The translations under genes and the position numbers were made by a program. Of a stretch of 64,000 nucleotides of DNA, positions 1 to 8,639 are shown in pieces. Each line of letters begins with the position of its first letter. The first letter of the stretch is position 1. Source of the DNA: WAOL01 sp964399035 (GTDB taxonomy: Archaea; Thermoproteota; Thermoprotei_A; Sulfolobales; NBVN01); NCBI GenBank assembly GCA_964399035.1, contig CAYNPH010000097.1, positions 1-64,000 of the forward strand, in the 5' to 3' direction. The notes under the pieces are model-generated. The model was not told the origin of the DNA, did no database searches, and worked only from the letters and a program-made list of their open reading frames with translations.

Positions 1-384
1 CACATCTCGGAGGATGCTGAACTCAGTGATAAGGTGGTCGTGATGAATGAGGGCTTAATAGTTGCTGAGGGCACCGCAGATGAACTCCGCTTGAAGGCTC
101 TGGGAGCAACAAGCATCATAGAGGTCGCGGTTTCGTCGAGGGAGCACGTGGCTAAGGCACGTGAGTTGCTCACTGGGTTAGCTAAGAAGACATACGTAGC
201 GCAGCCCTTAACGGTTGTGTGTCTTGTACGCAATCCTGACGAGGCTTTGCCGAAGGTCTTCAAGGTGCTTGGGAGGGAGGGTATTGACGTTAAGGAGATT
301 AAGGTGAGGAAGCCCTCACTGAGCGACGTGTTTCGAGCGCTTACGGGGAGAAGCCTCGAAGAGCCGCTGGAAGGGGGTGGTTAG
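1..384 (+). CDS. ABC transporter ATPase, C-terminal part (cut by window start)
   Basis: The frame is open from base 1, so only the last 127 residues are present. The first residues (HISEDAELSDKV) match the switch-histidine region that follows Walker B in ABC-2 type ATPases (usual form THxxxEAExxxDRV), and the stretch VMNEGLIVAEGTADEL is the typical strand after it. The roughly 70-residue C-terminal extension is common in drug/daunorubicin-type exporters. The stop overlaps the ribosome binding region of the permease at 386, so the two form an exporter pair. Walker A, signature and Walker B lie outside the window. Substrate unknown. Confidence 0.9.
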   Translation, partial: HISEDAELSDKVVVMNEGLIVAEGTADELRLKALGATSIIEVAVSSREHVAKARELLTGLAKKTYVAQPLTVVCLVRNPDEALPKVFKVLGREGIDVKEIKVRKPSLSDVFRALTGRSLEEPLEGGG

Positions 385-385
385 G

Positions 386-1780
386 ATGGCTAACATACTC
401 CGGATGGCTCTCTACGAATTCAAGTCATTCATTAAAGACAAGTCGGCAGTCTTCTGGACCATAGCATGGCCTATCCTCTGGGTATTCATAGTAGCGTACA
501 TATTCATGCCCGTCGGCGGCGTCCACATGACCTTACATGTCGCCGTGATCGACAACGATAAGGGGCTACCGTCAAACAACGCTTCTTGGAGCATCCCATA
601 CCTGAACATGACGATGAAAACTAACTTCACCGACTTGCTAATGAGTGCGTTCACGCATCTCAATGGTAGTAACGGAACGACATATAAGGTTAAAGTTTTC
701 AAGGGCCCTTGTAGGGGTAACTTCTCTGAATGCCTCAATATGGCGAAGGAGCTACTTGTGAATAAGGGATTTGACGTCGCAATAGTAGTGCCGGAAAACG
801 CCAGCACGTCCCTCACCATGTGGGCGCCGGTTAGGATAGCGCTTCTAATTAAGGGTGCGATGCCCACTGAAACCTACCTGAGGTACGGTTCCATCATGGG
901 TGTCTTGAGTGACCTCATGGTAAATTTAAGTATGAGAAGAGCCGATGCTGCTGCGCACATGGTCACGTCGTTTTACGCTAAGTTCTCCATAGCACCTAAC
1001 ACATCGAACACATGGTGGAATTACACTAACTCAAATATCTCTATAAAGGATGTTGGGAAGTACATTAAGTACTTCTTCTATAGCATAGCCTTCCCACTAT
1101 ACCCGAAGCTAAGCACAGTTAAGCCGTCAACGACCGCTGATAGGGCAGGACAGATAGGGTGGGTATCTGTAGGTGCAGTGGGCATGTCTCTGATGACAGG
1201 CCTCCTTACTGCCGGGGCAGGCTTCTTCATATATAGGAAGAGCAGTGGCGTCTTGAAGAGGGTCCTCTCCAGCCCGGCAACACTGTTTGAGCTCTTAGGG
1301 GAGGATCTGCTCTCTGCCATAGCGATATCTGCACTATCTGCCGCGATAATCCTAGGAACGGGTGTAGCGATTGGCGGCAGAATAACGTTTGATGCTCTGA
1401 ACCCCAGCCACTACCTCGCAATCGCGCTAATCTTCGTGGCCGGGATCTTCGCGTACGGCTTGGGGCTCCTCATAGCACCTACGGTGAGATCCACCCACGC
1501 TACAGGTGCAACGACCGCCATAGGGTTAATGTTAGTTTTCCTAACAGGGATCTGGTGGCCACCCAAGGAGATGCTGCCCGCACCTCTCCAGGCTTTCGCG
1601 AACGTGTTCCCACCTGCCTGCGCGTTCGAGGCCATAAGGGACATACTAGTGTGGGGTAAAGACGTAATGCAGACCTACTGGAACATCATCATCGCCATTA
1701 CAGGCACTCTCCTGCTGTATGTGGTGATAGCCCTGATATATCACGGCAGGGCTGAGAAGTTCGCTGAGAAACTGTTGTGA
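386..1780 (+). CDS. ABC-2 type transporter permease
   Basis: Membrane subunit of an ATP-driven exporter, 464 residues. A first membrane segment at about residues 20-42 is followed by a long exterior loop of about 240 residues, then five or so hydrophobic helices to the C-terminus, which is the ABC-2 layout. ATG 386 is preferred over GTG 377 because a GGGGGTGG ribosome binding site sits 5-8 nt before the ATG and would overlap the GTG. It follows the upstream ATPase by one base. The large exterior domain carries many Asn-X-Ser/Thr sites, consistent with S-layer-side exposure. Substrate not predictable. Confidence 0.87.
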   Translation: MANILRMALYEFKSFIKDKSAVFWTIAWPILWVFIVAYIFMPVGGVHMTLHVAVIDNDKGLPSNNASWSIPYLNMTMKTNFTDLLMSAFTHLNGSNGTTYKVKVFKGPCRGNFSECLNMAKELLVNKGFDVAIVVPENASTSLTMWAPVRIALLIKGAMPTETYLRYGSIMGVLSDLMVNLSMRRADAAAHMVTSFYAKFSIAPNTSNTWWNYTNSNISIKDVGKYIKYFFYSIAFPLYPKLSTVKPSTTADRAGQIGWVSVGAVGMSLMTGLLTAGAGFFIYRKSSGVLKRVLSSPATLFELLGEDLLSAIAISALSAAIILGTGVAIGGRITFDALNPSHYLAIALIFVAGIFAYGLGLLIAPTVRSTHATGATTAIGLMLVFLTGIWWPPKEMLPAPLQAFANVFPPACAFEAIRDILVWGKDVMQTYWNIIIAITGTLLLYVVIALIYHGRAEKFAEKLL

Positions 1781-1859
1781 GTTCATAGGTAAGATATAAC
1801 GCTTTTCATTCTCTTCTTAACTTTACTTATTGACTATAACCTCCACTAAGGTGAGAGGA

Positions 1860-2582
1860 ATGGCAGAAGCTGTGGTAGTGGTGGAGAACCTACGTAAAGT
1901 ATTTGGGGATGTTGTCGCTGTTGATGGCGTATCCTTTAGTGTGAAGCCCGGTGAGGTTTTCGGCTTAGTCGGACCTAATGGGGCTGGTAAGACAACAACG
2001 CTTAGGATCCTCGCTACGATCCTTAAGCCCACCGAAGGCACCGTACTTATCTACGGGATGGATGTAGTCAAGGAGAAGGATAAGGTAAGAAGGATTATCT
2101 CCTACCTGCCCGAGGAAGCCGGTGCCTACAAGAACATGACAGGTTACGAGTACTTGAAGCTCATGGCAAAAATTTACGGGTTAAGCGACGCGGCCGTGGA
2201 GGAAGGAGCGAAACTCTCTGGCTTAGGTGATGCGTTGAGGAGGTACGTAGGAACCTATAGTAAGGGTATGAAGCGGAGGCTACAGCTTGCTAGGGCCTTA
2301 ATGGTTAGGCCTAAGTTAGCTATTCTCGATGAGCCAAGTTCCGGGCTTGACGTCATGCATGCTGTGTACGTCAGAAACGTGATTAGAGAATTCGTTAAGG
2401 AGACGGGCGCCGCCGTTATTCTTTCTTCGCATAATATGCTTGAGGTGGAATACACCTGCGATCGGGTAGCCCTAATAAACAAGGGGAAAATAGTTGCTGA
2501 AGGTACGCCGCGTGAACTCAAGGACGCGTTTAACGCGAGTAACCTTGAGGAAGTCTTCGTTAAGGTGGTGGGTCAGCAATGA
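1860..2582 (+). CDS. ABC transporter ATPase (NatA/CcmA-like)
   Basis: ATP-hydrolysing subunit of a second exporter, 240 residues. Walker A GPNGAGKTT lies near residues 38-46, the signature is the variant YSKGMKRRLQ instead of LSGGQ, Walker B is LAILDEPSSGLD, and the switch histidine is in SSHNM. The ATG at 1860 has GGTGAG just upstream, so the longer TTG start at 1830 is less likely. The gene ends overlapping the start of the permease at 2579 by four bases (ATGA type), so translation is probably coupled. The YSKGMKRR signature is usual for archaeal ABC-2 ATPases. Substrate unknown. Confidence 0.9.
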   Translation: MAEAVVVVENLRKVFGDVVAVDGVSFSVKPGEVFGLVGPNGAGKTTTLRILATILKPTEGTVLIYGMDVVKEKDKVRRIISYLPEEAGAYKNMTGYEYLKLMAKIYGLSDAAVEEGAKLSGLGDALRRYVGTYSKGMKRRLQLARALMVRPKLAILDEPSSGLDVMHAVYVRNVIREFVKETGAAVILSSHNMLEVEYTCDRVALINKGKIVAEGTPRELKDAFNASNLEEVFVKVVGQQ

Positions 2583-3952
2583 TGAGTGAGTTAGTGAAGA
2601 AGGAGATAGTGACGACCTTAAGGGACAAGAAAGTAATTATCTCAACCATAGTGATGCCTTTAATTATCTTCGCAATTATGGGCGCCATCTACGGCTTCGC
2701 GTTCAGCACTGTCGCACAGCAGGCCAAGCATGTGGCTACACACGCCCAGATACTCGTTTGTGACATGGATAAGGGACCCGTAGGAGCTTACGTGGTTCAG
2801 TACGCTAGGAATCACTCATCAGTAACGTTTATCAAGAATCAATGCTCGCTACGCGAGATAGCTGAGGGGCTCTCGAGTAATAGGTACGACTTGGTTGTAA
2901 TTGTTCCTAGAGGGGCGTCCGCTAACTTCACCTCAGGTAAGCCCGTACTAGTGAAGGTCTTCACTAAAGCCACCGGCATATCGATGGCCTCAAGCATAGG
3001 GATGAGCCTAGCTAATGCGTTCATCGACGGGATCAATGACTTCCTTAGGACCCTTATCCTTAAGTCGGCAGGCCTTAATCCGGAGTTCACGGTGAACCCT
3101 GTCAAGGGATATGCAATGGTGTTATTCAGGGGACGATTCGTGCCTCCGCAAGCCCTGACGTCTCTGTTTATGATTTCATTCACGTTCGTTATGGCACCAT
3201 TAATAGTCATAGTAACAGCGTTAGGTTTCGCCTCAACGTCGATGGCGACCGAGAACGAGGAGAAGACCCTAGAGGTTCTCCTTTCACTGCCTATACCGAG
3301 GGTTAAGATAGTGTTGTCGAAGCTTGCTGGAACCCTAGTGGTTGCGGCGCTCGCGACCGCGTCGTTCACCGTAGGTATGCTGATATACACGTCAATGGTC
3401 TTCGGCGCCGTAACGACTTCCGTGGGGAACGCAAGTTCAAGCACGTCAGGGAGCGCAGCGACCGCCGCGCCCCAAGCATTCAACTCGGCGGTGTTCGCGT
3501 TACTAGGCACGAACGCCTTACTAATCATGGTGGTAGGGACGTTCCTTTCATTACTGGCGGTCGCGTCGTTAGGGTTGCTCTTAGGCTCATTCGCCCCAAG
3601 CGTTAGGGCGTCCTCAACCTTCACAGGTCAGTTATCGTTTCTAGTAATGATACCTGGCCTCCTACTGATGTTCCTGTCGCTCTCCTCCCTAGGGCCAGTG
3701 GGTGTGGGGGTGTTAATCGCCTTGTCTCCCTTCATAACGCCGATAGTAGCTATGAAAGCATACATAGAGGGAATCACTTGGGCAGTGCCTGCGAGCTTAG
3801 GGTGGAGCGTTGCGTTCTCAATAATGATGATACTCATCGCGGCAAAGCTACTTGACTCGGAGAGGTTGCTGAACATACAATACTCGCTACTATCTAGGGG
3901 CGTGAGGAGGAAAAGGAAGGGCGCTCGTTTCCGGCTTAGGTTCAAGCAGTAA
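2579..3952 (+). CDS. ABC-2 type permease (NatB-like)
   Basis: Membrane partner of the ATPase just upstream, 457 residues. There is one N-terminal membrane helix (about residues 20-42, PLIIFAIMGAIYGFAF), an exterior domain to about residue 190, then about five helices. The motif ATENEEKTLEVLLSLPIPR near residue 225 is the conserved cytoplasmic segment of NatB/ABC-2 permeases. The basic C-terminal tail (RGVRRKRKGARFRLRFKQ) would be cytoplasmic. NatB relatives export sodium or small molecules; the substrate here cannot be inferred. Confidence 0.87.
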   Translation: MMSELVKKEIVTTLRDKKVIISTIVMPLIIFAIMGAIYGFAFSTVAQQAKHVATHAQILVCDMDKGPVGAYVVQYARNHSSVTFIKNQCSLREIAEGLSSNRYDLVVIVPRGASANFTSGKPVLVKVFTKATGISMASSIGMSLANAFIDGINDFLRTLILKSAGLNPEFTVNPVKGYAMVLFRGRFVPPQALTSLFMISFTFVMAPLIVIVTALGFASTSMATENEEKTLEVLLSLPIPRVKIVLSKLAGTLVVAALATASFTVGMLIYTSMVFGAVTTSVGNASSSTSGSAATAAPQAFNSAVFALLGTNALLIMVVGTFLSLLAVASLGLLLGSFAPSVRASSTFTGQLSFLVMIPGLLLMFLSLSSLGPVGVGVLIALSPFITPIVAMKAYIEGITWAVPASLGWSVAFSIMMILIAAKLLDSERLLNIQYSLLSRGVRRKRKGARFRLRFKQ

Positions 3953-3972
3953 AAGTACGGGCGGGATACTCA

Positions 3973-4329
3973 CTAACACGTTAGGTGAATTAATAATAGT
4001 ACTTTCTTTCCCGCGTTAACGAGTTCATTGTACTTCCTGACGGCCCTCCTAGACTTATCGATGAACACCTTAACTCCTCTCCGCTGGAAGGCCTCAATAA
4101 CGTCGTCGTCTACCCTCATTAACCCGTCATACCCCGTCCCTATGACTACCGCGTCCACGGGCTCCGCTAGGTAGTCCCTAACATCCGGTATCTGCAGTCT
4201 ATGACCTTCGAGCCTCCACCAGTCAATTACCTTACCCTGAGGCGTTACCACCACGTCATGTGTGTACGTCTTACCGTTAATCACGATCACCCCGAAGTCG
4301 TAGTGGTCTATGAGTGGTTGCTTACTCAT
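3973..4329 (-). CDS. Mth938-fold (DUF498-like) protein, copy 1
   Basis: A 118-residue cytoplasmic protein of the Mth938/AAMDC-type fold (DUF498). The family pattern is visible: DFGVIVINGKTYTHDVVV near the N-terminus, a central VDAVVIGTGYDG strand-turn, and a C-terminal strand ending IHLTC. No biochemical function is established for the family in archaea. It overlaps the 3' end of the ThiDN gene by 8 nt and is its downstream operon partner. A paralog with the same ending (IHVTC) lies at 6778. The C-terminal Thr-Cys shared by both copies may be functional. Confidence 0.75.
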   Translation of the reverse strand: MSKQPLIDHYDFGVIVINGKTYTHDVVVTPQGKVIDWWRLEGHRLQIPDVRDYLAEPVDAVVIGTGYDGLMRVDDDVIEAFQRRGVKVFIDKSRRAVRKYNELVNAGKKVLLLIHLTC

Positions 4330-5704
4330 GTCGCATCACCTCCGCCACTCTCAGCACTTTCCTCACAGCATCTACCGCATCAAAGCCGAAAACGTTTATC
4401 ATTGGCTCCTTACCGACATCGCCAGTATGGTATATGATGTCCGGAACCTTCCCTCCAGCGCGCCTCACCGCTACCTCAACACCCCAAGGTATCGTGCCTC
4501 CCTCGACAGCCTTGACTTCCTCGGGTTCCTCGGATCTGTCGTAGTAGGAGCACGTGAACCCCAGCTTCTCAGCTACTTGAATGAATTCCTTAGAGTACTT
4601 CACGTTAACAGCTCCCCTGATCCTCTCGTCGAACTCCATTGCCTTCAGTACTGCCCTAGCTAGGTGGGATGACGCACCAAAGGATGGGGGACCTACTGCC
4701 CTAACTGTTTTGCCGTATCTTACTACGCGTCCCTTAACTGCCGCAACGTCCTCCACACCCTTAGCGTATCTTCTTGAAATAGCGGTTACTACGTTCATCT
4801 GCACCTCGGGAACTAAGGGATTAACTAACTCACCGTTCTCTTCCAGTATCTCAACGGCTCTAGCTACCGATGCTAGAGCAGCCCATCTTTCGGCCGGGAT
4901 GTCGACCCACGCCGAGGGGTTTACTGGGCAGTGTCCTCTCCCAACACGTGCACCGTACTCGATCGCTAGGGTTACGAACCGCTTAGCGACCCCCACCGAA
5001 TCCTCCACACTTAACCCCTTCGCGAGGCAGGCAGCGATGGCGGCAGAGAACGTGCATCCAGTACCGTGCGTGCATCCACCTTCAATCCTCCTAGCCCTGA
5101 ATTCCTTGAAGGAACCCTCATAGTAGAGAACATCGATGGATTCCGTGCCAGATAGGTGCCCACCTTTAACGACCGCGGCCTCGGCCCCCAGCTCCTCAAC
5201 AATGTACTTGGCAGCTCTCTTAGCATTGTCTAGGGTCCTCACCTTGATGCCAGTGATTCTTTCGGCTTCACTTGCGTTCGGTGTGACTACCGTGGCTAGA
5301 GGTATTAGCTCCTTTATGAGGGCCTCGATGGCGTCATCCCTAAGTAGCTTAGCCCCGGACTTAGCTATCATTACGGGGTCAACAACTAATGGGAACCCGT
5401 ACTTTCTCACCGTTGTGGCGACCGCCCGTATTATCTCGGCGTTGCTGAGCATCCCGGTCTTAGCTGCGTCAACGCCGATGTCATCCGCCACCGCCTCAAT
5501 CTGCGCGGCGACGACCGCTGGGGGGACATCATGTATTGCCCGCACCTCAAGCGTGTTCTGTGCAGTAATGGAGGTTATTGCCGACATGCCGTGCACGCCT
5601 AATGCGGCGAAGGTCTTGAGGTCTGCTTGGATGCCTGCTCCGCCCCCTGAGTCTGACCCAGCTATCGTTAAGGCGCGTGGAATCTTAACACGCACAACGC
5701 ACAC
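4322..5704 (-). CDS. thiDN: Bifunctional HMP/HMP-P kinase and thiamine-phosphate synthase (ThiDN)
   Basis: Thiamine biosynthesis enzyme of 460 residues. The N-terminal ThiD domain (about 1-265) has TIAGSDSGGGAGIQADLKT, the conserved VVDPVM and the anion-hole GGCTHGTGCTFSAAIA, and would phosphorylate HMP to HMP-PP. The C-terminal ThiN domain (about 290-455) has VVTAISRRY, GPPSFGASSHLARAVL and YDRSEEP and would couple HMP-PP with thiazole phosphate, replacing bacterial ThiE. GTG 5704 is the furthest sensible start; a TATA-like TTAAATA about 25 nt upstream suggests a leaderless mRNA, while GTG 5695 with GGGTG upstream is an alternative. Divergent from the gene at 5748. Confidence 0.93.
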   Translation of the reverse strand: MCVVRVKIPRALTIAGSDSGGGAGIQADLKTFAALGVHGMSAITSITAQNTLEVRAIHDVPPAVVAAQIEAVADDIGVDAAKTGMLSNAEIIRAVATTVRKYGFPLVVDPVMIAKSGAKLLRDDAIEALIKELIPLATVVTPNASEAERITGIKVRTLDNAKRAAKYIVEELGAEAAVVKGGHLSGTESIDVLYYEGSFKEFRARRIEGGCTHGTGCTFSAAIAACLAKGLSVEDSVGVAKRFVTLAIEYGARVGRGHCPVNPSAWVDIPAERWAALASVARAVEILEENGELVNPLVPEVQMNVVTAISRRYAKGVEDVAAVKGRVVRYGKTVRAVGPPSFGASSHLARAVLKAMEFDERIRGAVNVKYSKEFIQVAEKLGFTCSYYDRSEEPEEVKAVEGGTIPWGVEVAVRRAGGKVPDIIYHTGDVGKEPMINVFGFDAVDAVRKVLRVAEVMRHE

Positions 5705-5725
5705 CCATTAAAGGTGTTGGTCCGA

Positions 5726-5738
5726 CCTATTTAACGGA
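5726..5738. promoter_or_regulatory. Compact divergent promoter between thiDN and the methyltransferase gene
   Basis: Only about 40 bases separate the two divergent genes. The sequence CCTATTTAACGG contains a TTAAATA TATA-like box reading toward thiDN; a start of transcription about 25 nt further would fall at or next to GTG 5704. No thiamine-pyrophosphate riboswitch fits in this space. Confidence 0.4.
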
Positions 5739-5747
5739 GTGTCGGGG

Positions 5748-6764
5748 ATGAGGGCTCCGAGTTTTGAGGCGGGTTTAGAGGGCTTACCGTATAAGGAACT
5801 CAGTGAGGATGCCTTACTGGCTTTCATGTTTGCACGCGCATTACGTGAGGCTAGAGGACCGGAAGTCCCTGCCGTATTCTTAGGCGAATCCTTTAGCTTA
5901 TTGAGGCGCGTGGTGCGTAGTGCTGGATTACCTACCCTAGAATACCACGCTCTCACTGAGTCCCGCGTGAGGTCAGCAGCGCTCGTGCTTGTAAGTCACA
6001 CCTTATGCATTAACGCTGACCAGCTAGGAGGTATGAAGCGTCTTCATGATGCTTTAGTCATGCTTCACGGTTACTTGAGGCATCTAAACACCTGCCACAA
6101 CGCCTTCCAGGCACTCCGCGATGCTGGAGCATGCGTAGCCGTAATTCCTGTGGGACCTGGTTTCCTAGTAGCCGTGCTTGATGATGTGGGCAGTAAATTC
6201 ATTAGTAATGTGACGAGTGCTTACCTAACTTCGCTAAGGGAGGGTCCTATGCCCGTGAGTTTCAACACCGCCAAGCTACTGTATATTCTCGCGGGAAGCT
6301 TAGGCGGGTTAATAGTGGAGGTAGGTACTGGCAGGGGCTTCTCAACTGCTTGGTTAGCCGCGGGAGCTAGGAGGTCTGGAGGTAAGGTGTTTTCCTTCGA
6401 GGCTAAGGAGGAGCGGGTTAGGGAGGCTAGGTCCCTTCTCGAGGAACTTGGTTTCTTAGGGGTTGCTGAGGTCATCAGCGGGGATTTCAGGGAGAGTGTG
6501 CACAGCATTGCGGGACAAAAAGCCTCACTCATATTCATTGATGGTGCTAAGGAGGAATACCTCGACTACCTTAGGGCACTGGAAAGCGCGGGAGTGGTGG
6601 GTGAGGGTACGTTGATTCTAGCGCATAACACCGTGTCCCACATCAAAACCATCTCCCCCTACGTTGAGGCCGTCTACAGTGGGGGTTACCTCTCACTAAC
6701 AACGATGACTGACCGAGCCGGCTTAACTATTACGTTAGTGTTAAACACTACGAAGAGTCGTTAA
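5748..6764 (+). CDS. SAM-dependent methyltransferase with unknown N-terminal domain
   Basis: A 338-residue protein. The C-terminal half is a class I Rossmann methyltransferase resembling O-methyltransferases: motif I VEVGTGRGFSTAW near residues 190-202, acidic FSFEAKEERV after strand 2, SGDFRESV and LIFIDGAKEEYLDYL for the later strands. The first 180 residues form a separate domain I do not recognise, with several Cys and His (SHTLCINADQL, HLNTCHNAF). ATG 5748 is preferred over GTG 5739 because GGAGTG lies just upstream. It is followed after 13 nt by a Mth938-fold gene on the same strand. Methyl acceptor unknown. Confidence 0.75.
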   Translation: MRAPSFEAGLEGLPYKELSEDALLAFMFARALREARGPEVPAVFLGESFSLLRRVVRSAGLPTLEYHALTESRVRSAALVLVSHTLCINADQLGGMKRLHDALVMLHGYLRHLNTCHNAFQALRDAGACVAVIPVGPGFLVAVLDDVGSKFISNVTSAYLTSLREGPMPVSFNTAKLLYILAGSLGGLIVEVGTGRGFSTAWLAAGARRSGGKVFSFEAKEERVREARSLLEELGFLGVAEVISGDFRESVHSIAGQKASLIFIDGAKEEYLDYLRALESAGVVGEGTLILAHNTVSHIKTISPYVEAVYSGGYLSLTTMTDRAGLTITLVLNTTKSR

Positions 6765-6777
6765 GGTGGTGAGCAGT

Positions 6778-7158
6778 ATGGGTGAGTGGAGTACTGGATT
6801 TGGGTGGGTAATCATTAACGGGGTTAAGTATGGGCATGACGTACTAGTGCTCCCTGATGGATCCGTACTTAGGCGAAAGAAGGAGTTATCTAAGAAGTTG
6901 CGGGAGGTGTACGGCCATACACCATTCTCCCTTAGCGAGCTTGAGGATCTATTGGGTGTTTGCGGCCGTCCTCCCGAGATCCTTGTTATTGGTTCGGGAC
7001 AGTACGGTGACTTACCGGTGATGGAGGACGTTCTGAGGAGGGCGGAGGAGTTAGGCATCAAGGTCATTGTTAAGAGGACTCCAGAGGCACTCACTCTGCT
7101 TAAGGATTTGCTTGCTAAGAGGCGCTTAGTTGCTGGTGTGATTCACGTTACGTGTTAA
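6778..7158 (+). CDS. Mth938-fold (DUF498-like) protein, copy 2
   Basis: Second Mth938-fold protein, 126 residues from ATG 6778 (GGTGGTGAG precedes it; GTG 6766 is the alternative). It shares with the copy at 3973 the opening FGWVIINGVKYGHDVLVLPDGSV, the central PEILVIGSGQYGDLPV and the terminal IHVTC. The copies are clearly divergent paralogs. It sits in the transcription unit of the methyltransferase at 5748. Function unknown. Confidence 0.75.
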   Translation: MGEWSTGFGWVIINGVKYGHDVLVLPDGSVLRRKKELSKKLREVYGHTPFSLSELEDLLGVCGRPPEILVIGSGQYGDLPVMEDVLRRAEELGIKVIVKRTPEALTLLKDLLAKRRLVAGVIHVTC

Positions 7159-7163
7159 TGGGT

Positions 7164-8528
7164 TTAAGCCTGGAGAACCATCAGAGCCGCCACTATCACG
7201 AGTAGCACGCCGCCAGCTAAGCTTATGTGGGGGCTGTACTTGATTAGCTTATCCCTAACCCCGCTTAGCTTAGTTATCCCTAGCATCGCAACCAGTATTA
7301 GGATTAAGGGGGTCACGAACACTATGTTATACGCTAGGAGTAGCGCGAGCCTCTCGATTAGGGATTGAGTGGAGATTATCATGGCGAAGGCTATGTATGG
7401 CCCCGCACTGCAAGGGAGGAGTGTGAATGAGGCAAGCAACCCTATCGCGAAGGCCGCTAAGATACCTACCCTCTTACTAAACATCCTTGCTAAGCGCCCA
7501 GCCTTACACTCAGGATCGTCCTCGCGGCATACCTCCGTCCCACCGGCTCTCGAACCACGCATTAAATCGCGAACAGCACGGGCAATTATGAAGGCAGCAT
7601 ACGCGAACGCAATAATAAGAACCAATTGCCTAGGGAGGAATGAAGCAACCTCGCTCAGCCCGAGGCCAAGCATTAAGTAGCCAGACATCACGGCAATGAC
7701 GAATGCCGCGCCAATAGCGGCGACCTTGCCTCGTGACCCGCTAATAGATACAGACACCAGCATTACGGCATACAGGACGAATGTGCACGGGTTAATCGAA
7801 TCCGTCAGCGCGAGAGGCACTAGGAAGCCCAGCATCTCGATTAAACCCCTACTATTGCCGGAGGAGCCGCCTCTAGAAGTTGTTATGGTTGACGCTGTGG
7901 TTGCGGAGGGCGTTGACGATGTCGTACTAGTGGTCGCGGTTTCCGTTGTGTGAACGCTTGTTGACGTTATGGTCGAGCTTGTGATCGTGCTGATACTTGT
8001 GTGGGTCGCGAACCCTCCGTGGGTAACTACATCGTAGGGTAAGGGTATGTATTCCTTAATGAATAAGGACTGATTACTTAGTGAAATAACCATGTATCCC
8101 TTCTCTTCTATCCCTAGGTAAACAGGTATCTTGTCGCTCGCGCTACCCTTAATGAGGTTATCCCAGAACGCCTTATCCCTAACCTCACCTATAACTAGAG
8201 CAACGATATGCTCACCCTTAATGACTAGGGTCTGCGGTATGTACCCAGGTAATCCCGTAGCGTTCAGGAATTCATTGAAGTACACTAGGCAGGTCCTATT
8301 AACCGAGATATCGCAGAAGTAATGATGACCATCATAATTCTGTACGAGGAACTCGTGCAGGGGCACGCAGTGAGGGCACTTAGAACTGCCGTACTCGAAG
8401 AGGAAGAAGTTGTCGTCACCACTACTTTGTTGGGCAGACACCACATCGTATTGCGTGGTGAGCAACACTAGGAGGGCTACCGTCACCGTAACTACTAGGA
8501 GGAACCACCGTGACTTACTCCTACTCAA
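7164..8528 (-). CDS. Secreted thioredoxin domain fused to a CcdA/DsbD-type membrane domain
   Basis: A 454-residue protein that would move reducing equivalents across the membrane. Order: signal/anchor helix (about residues 8-25), exterior thioredoxin-like domain with CPHC at residues 51-54, a Thr/Ser-rich linker (about 180-225), then a polytopic CcdA-like domain. The membrane domain carries the two expected cysteines in DSINPCTFVLYAVM and TLLPCSAGPYIAFA. It therefore combines the electron-conducting CcdA channel and its exterior thioredoxin partner in one chain, a reversed-order relative of DsbD. The start is a TTG with AGTGAG upstream. Convergent with the Mth938 gene, ending 5 nt from it. 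Confidence 0.85.
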   Translation of the reverse strand: MSRSKSRWFLLVVTVTVALLVLLTTQYDVVSAQQSSGDDNFFLFEYGSSKCPHCVPLHEFLVQNYDGHHYFCDISVNRTCLVYFNEFLNATGLPGYIPQTLVIKGEHIVALVIGEVRDKAFWDNLIKGSASDKIPVYLGIEEKGYMVISLSNQSLFIKEYIPLPYDVVTHGGFATHTSISTITSSTITSTSVHTTETATTSTTSSTPSATTASTITTSRGGSSGNSRGLIEMLGFLVPLALTDSINPCTFVLYAVMLVSVSISGSRGKVAAIGAAFVIAVMSGYLMLGLGLSEVASFLPRQLVLIIAFAYAAFIIARAVRDLMRGSRAGGTEVCREDDPECKAGRLARMFSKRVGILAAFAIGLLASFTLLPCSAGPYIAFAMIISTQSLIERLALLLAYNIVFVTPLILILVAMLGITKLSGVRDKLIKYSPHISLAGGVLLVIVAALMVLQA

Positions 8529-8639
8529 GACTTGCTCACTACTTCCTAAAAGGGAACCCGGGGTTAAATTGTTGATGTAGCAGAAAAACGATCGGTGTGC
8601 AGAAGCACATTAAAACCCCATTTACGGTACTCCTGCCTT

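Noticed and set aside
2839..3624. Long open frame (261 codons) on the minus strand inside the NatB-like permease gene
   Set aside because: It is opposite a permease with clear family motifs and has no ribosome site or recognisable domain; high GC codon bias on one strand creates such frames.
4581..5711. Two long plus-strand frames opposite thiDN
   Set aside because: Antisense shadows of a well-supported enzyme; no start signals and low-complexity Ser/Thr/Ala content.
5705..5747. Thiamine-pyrophosphate riboswitch before thiDN
   Set aside because: Only about 40 bases separate the divergent genes and the message is probably leaderless, so there is no room for a riboswitch.
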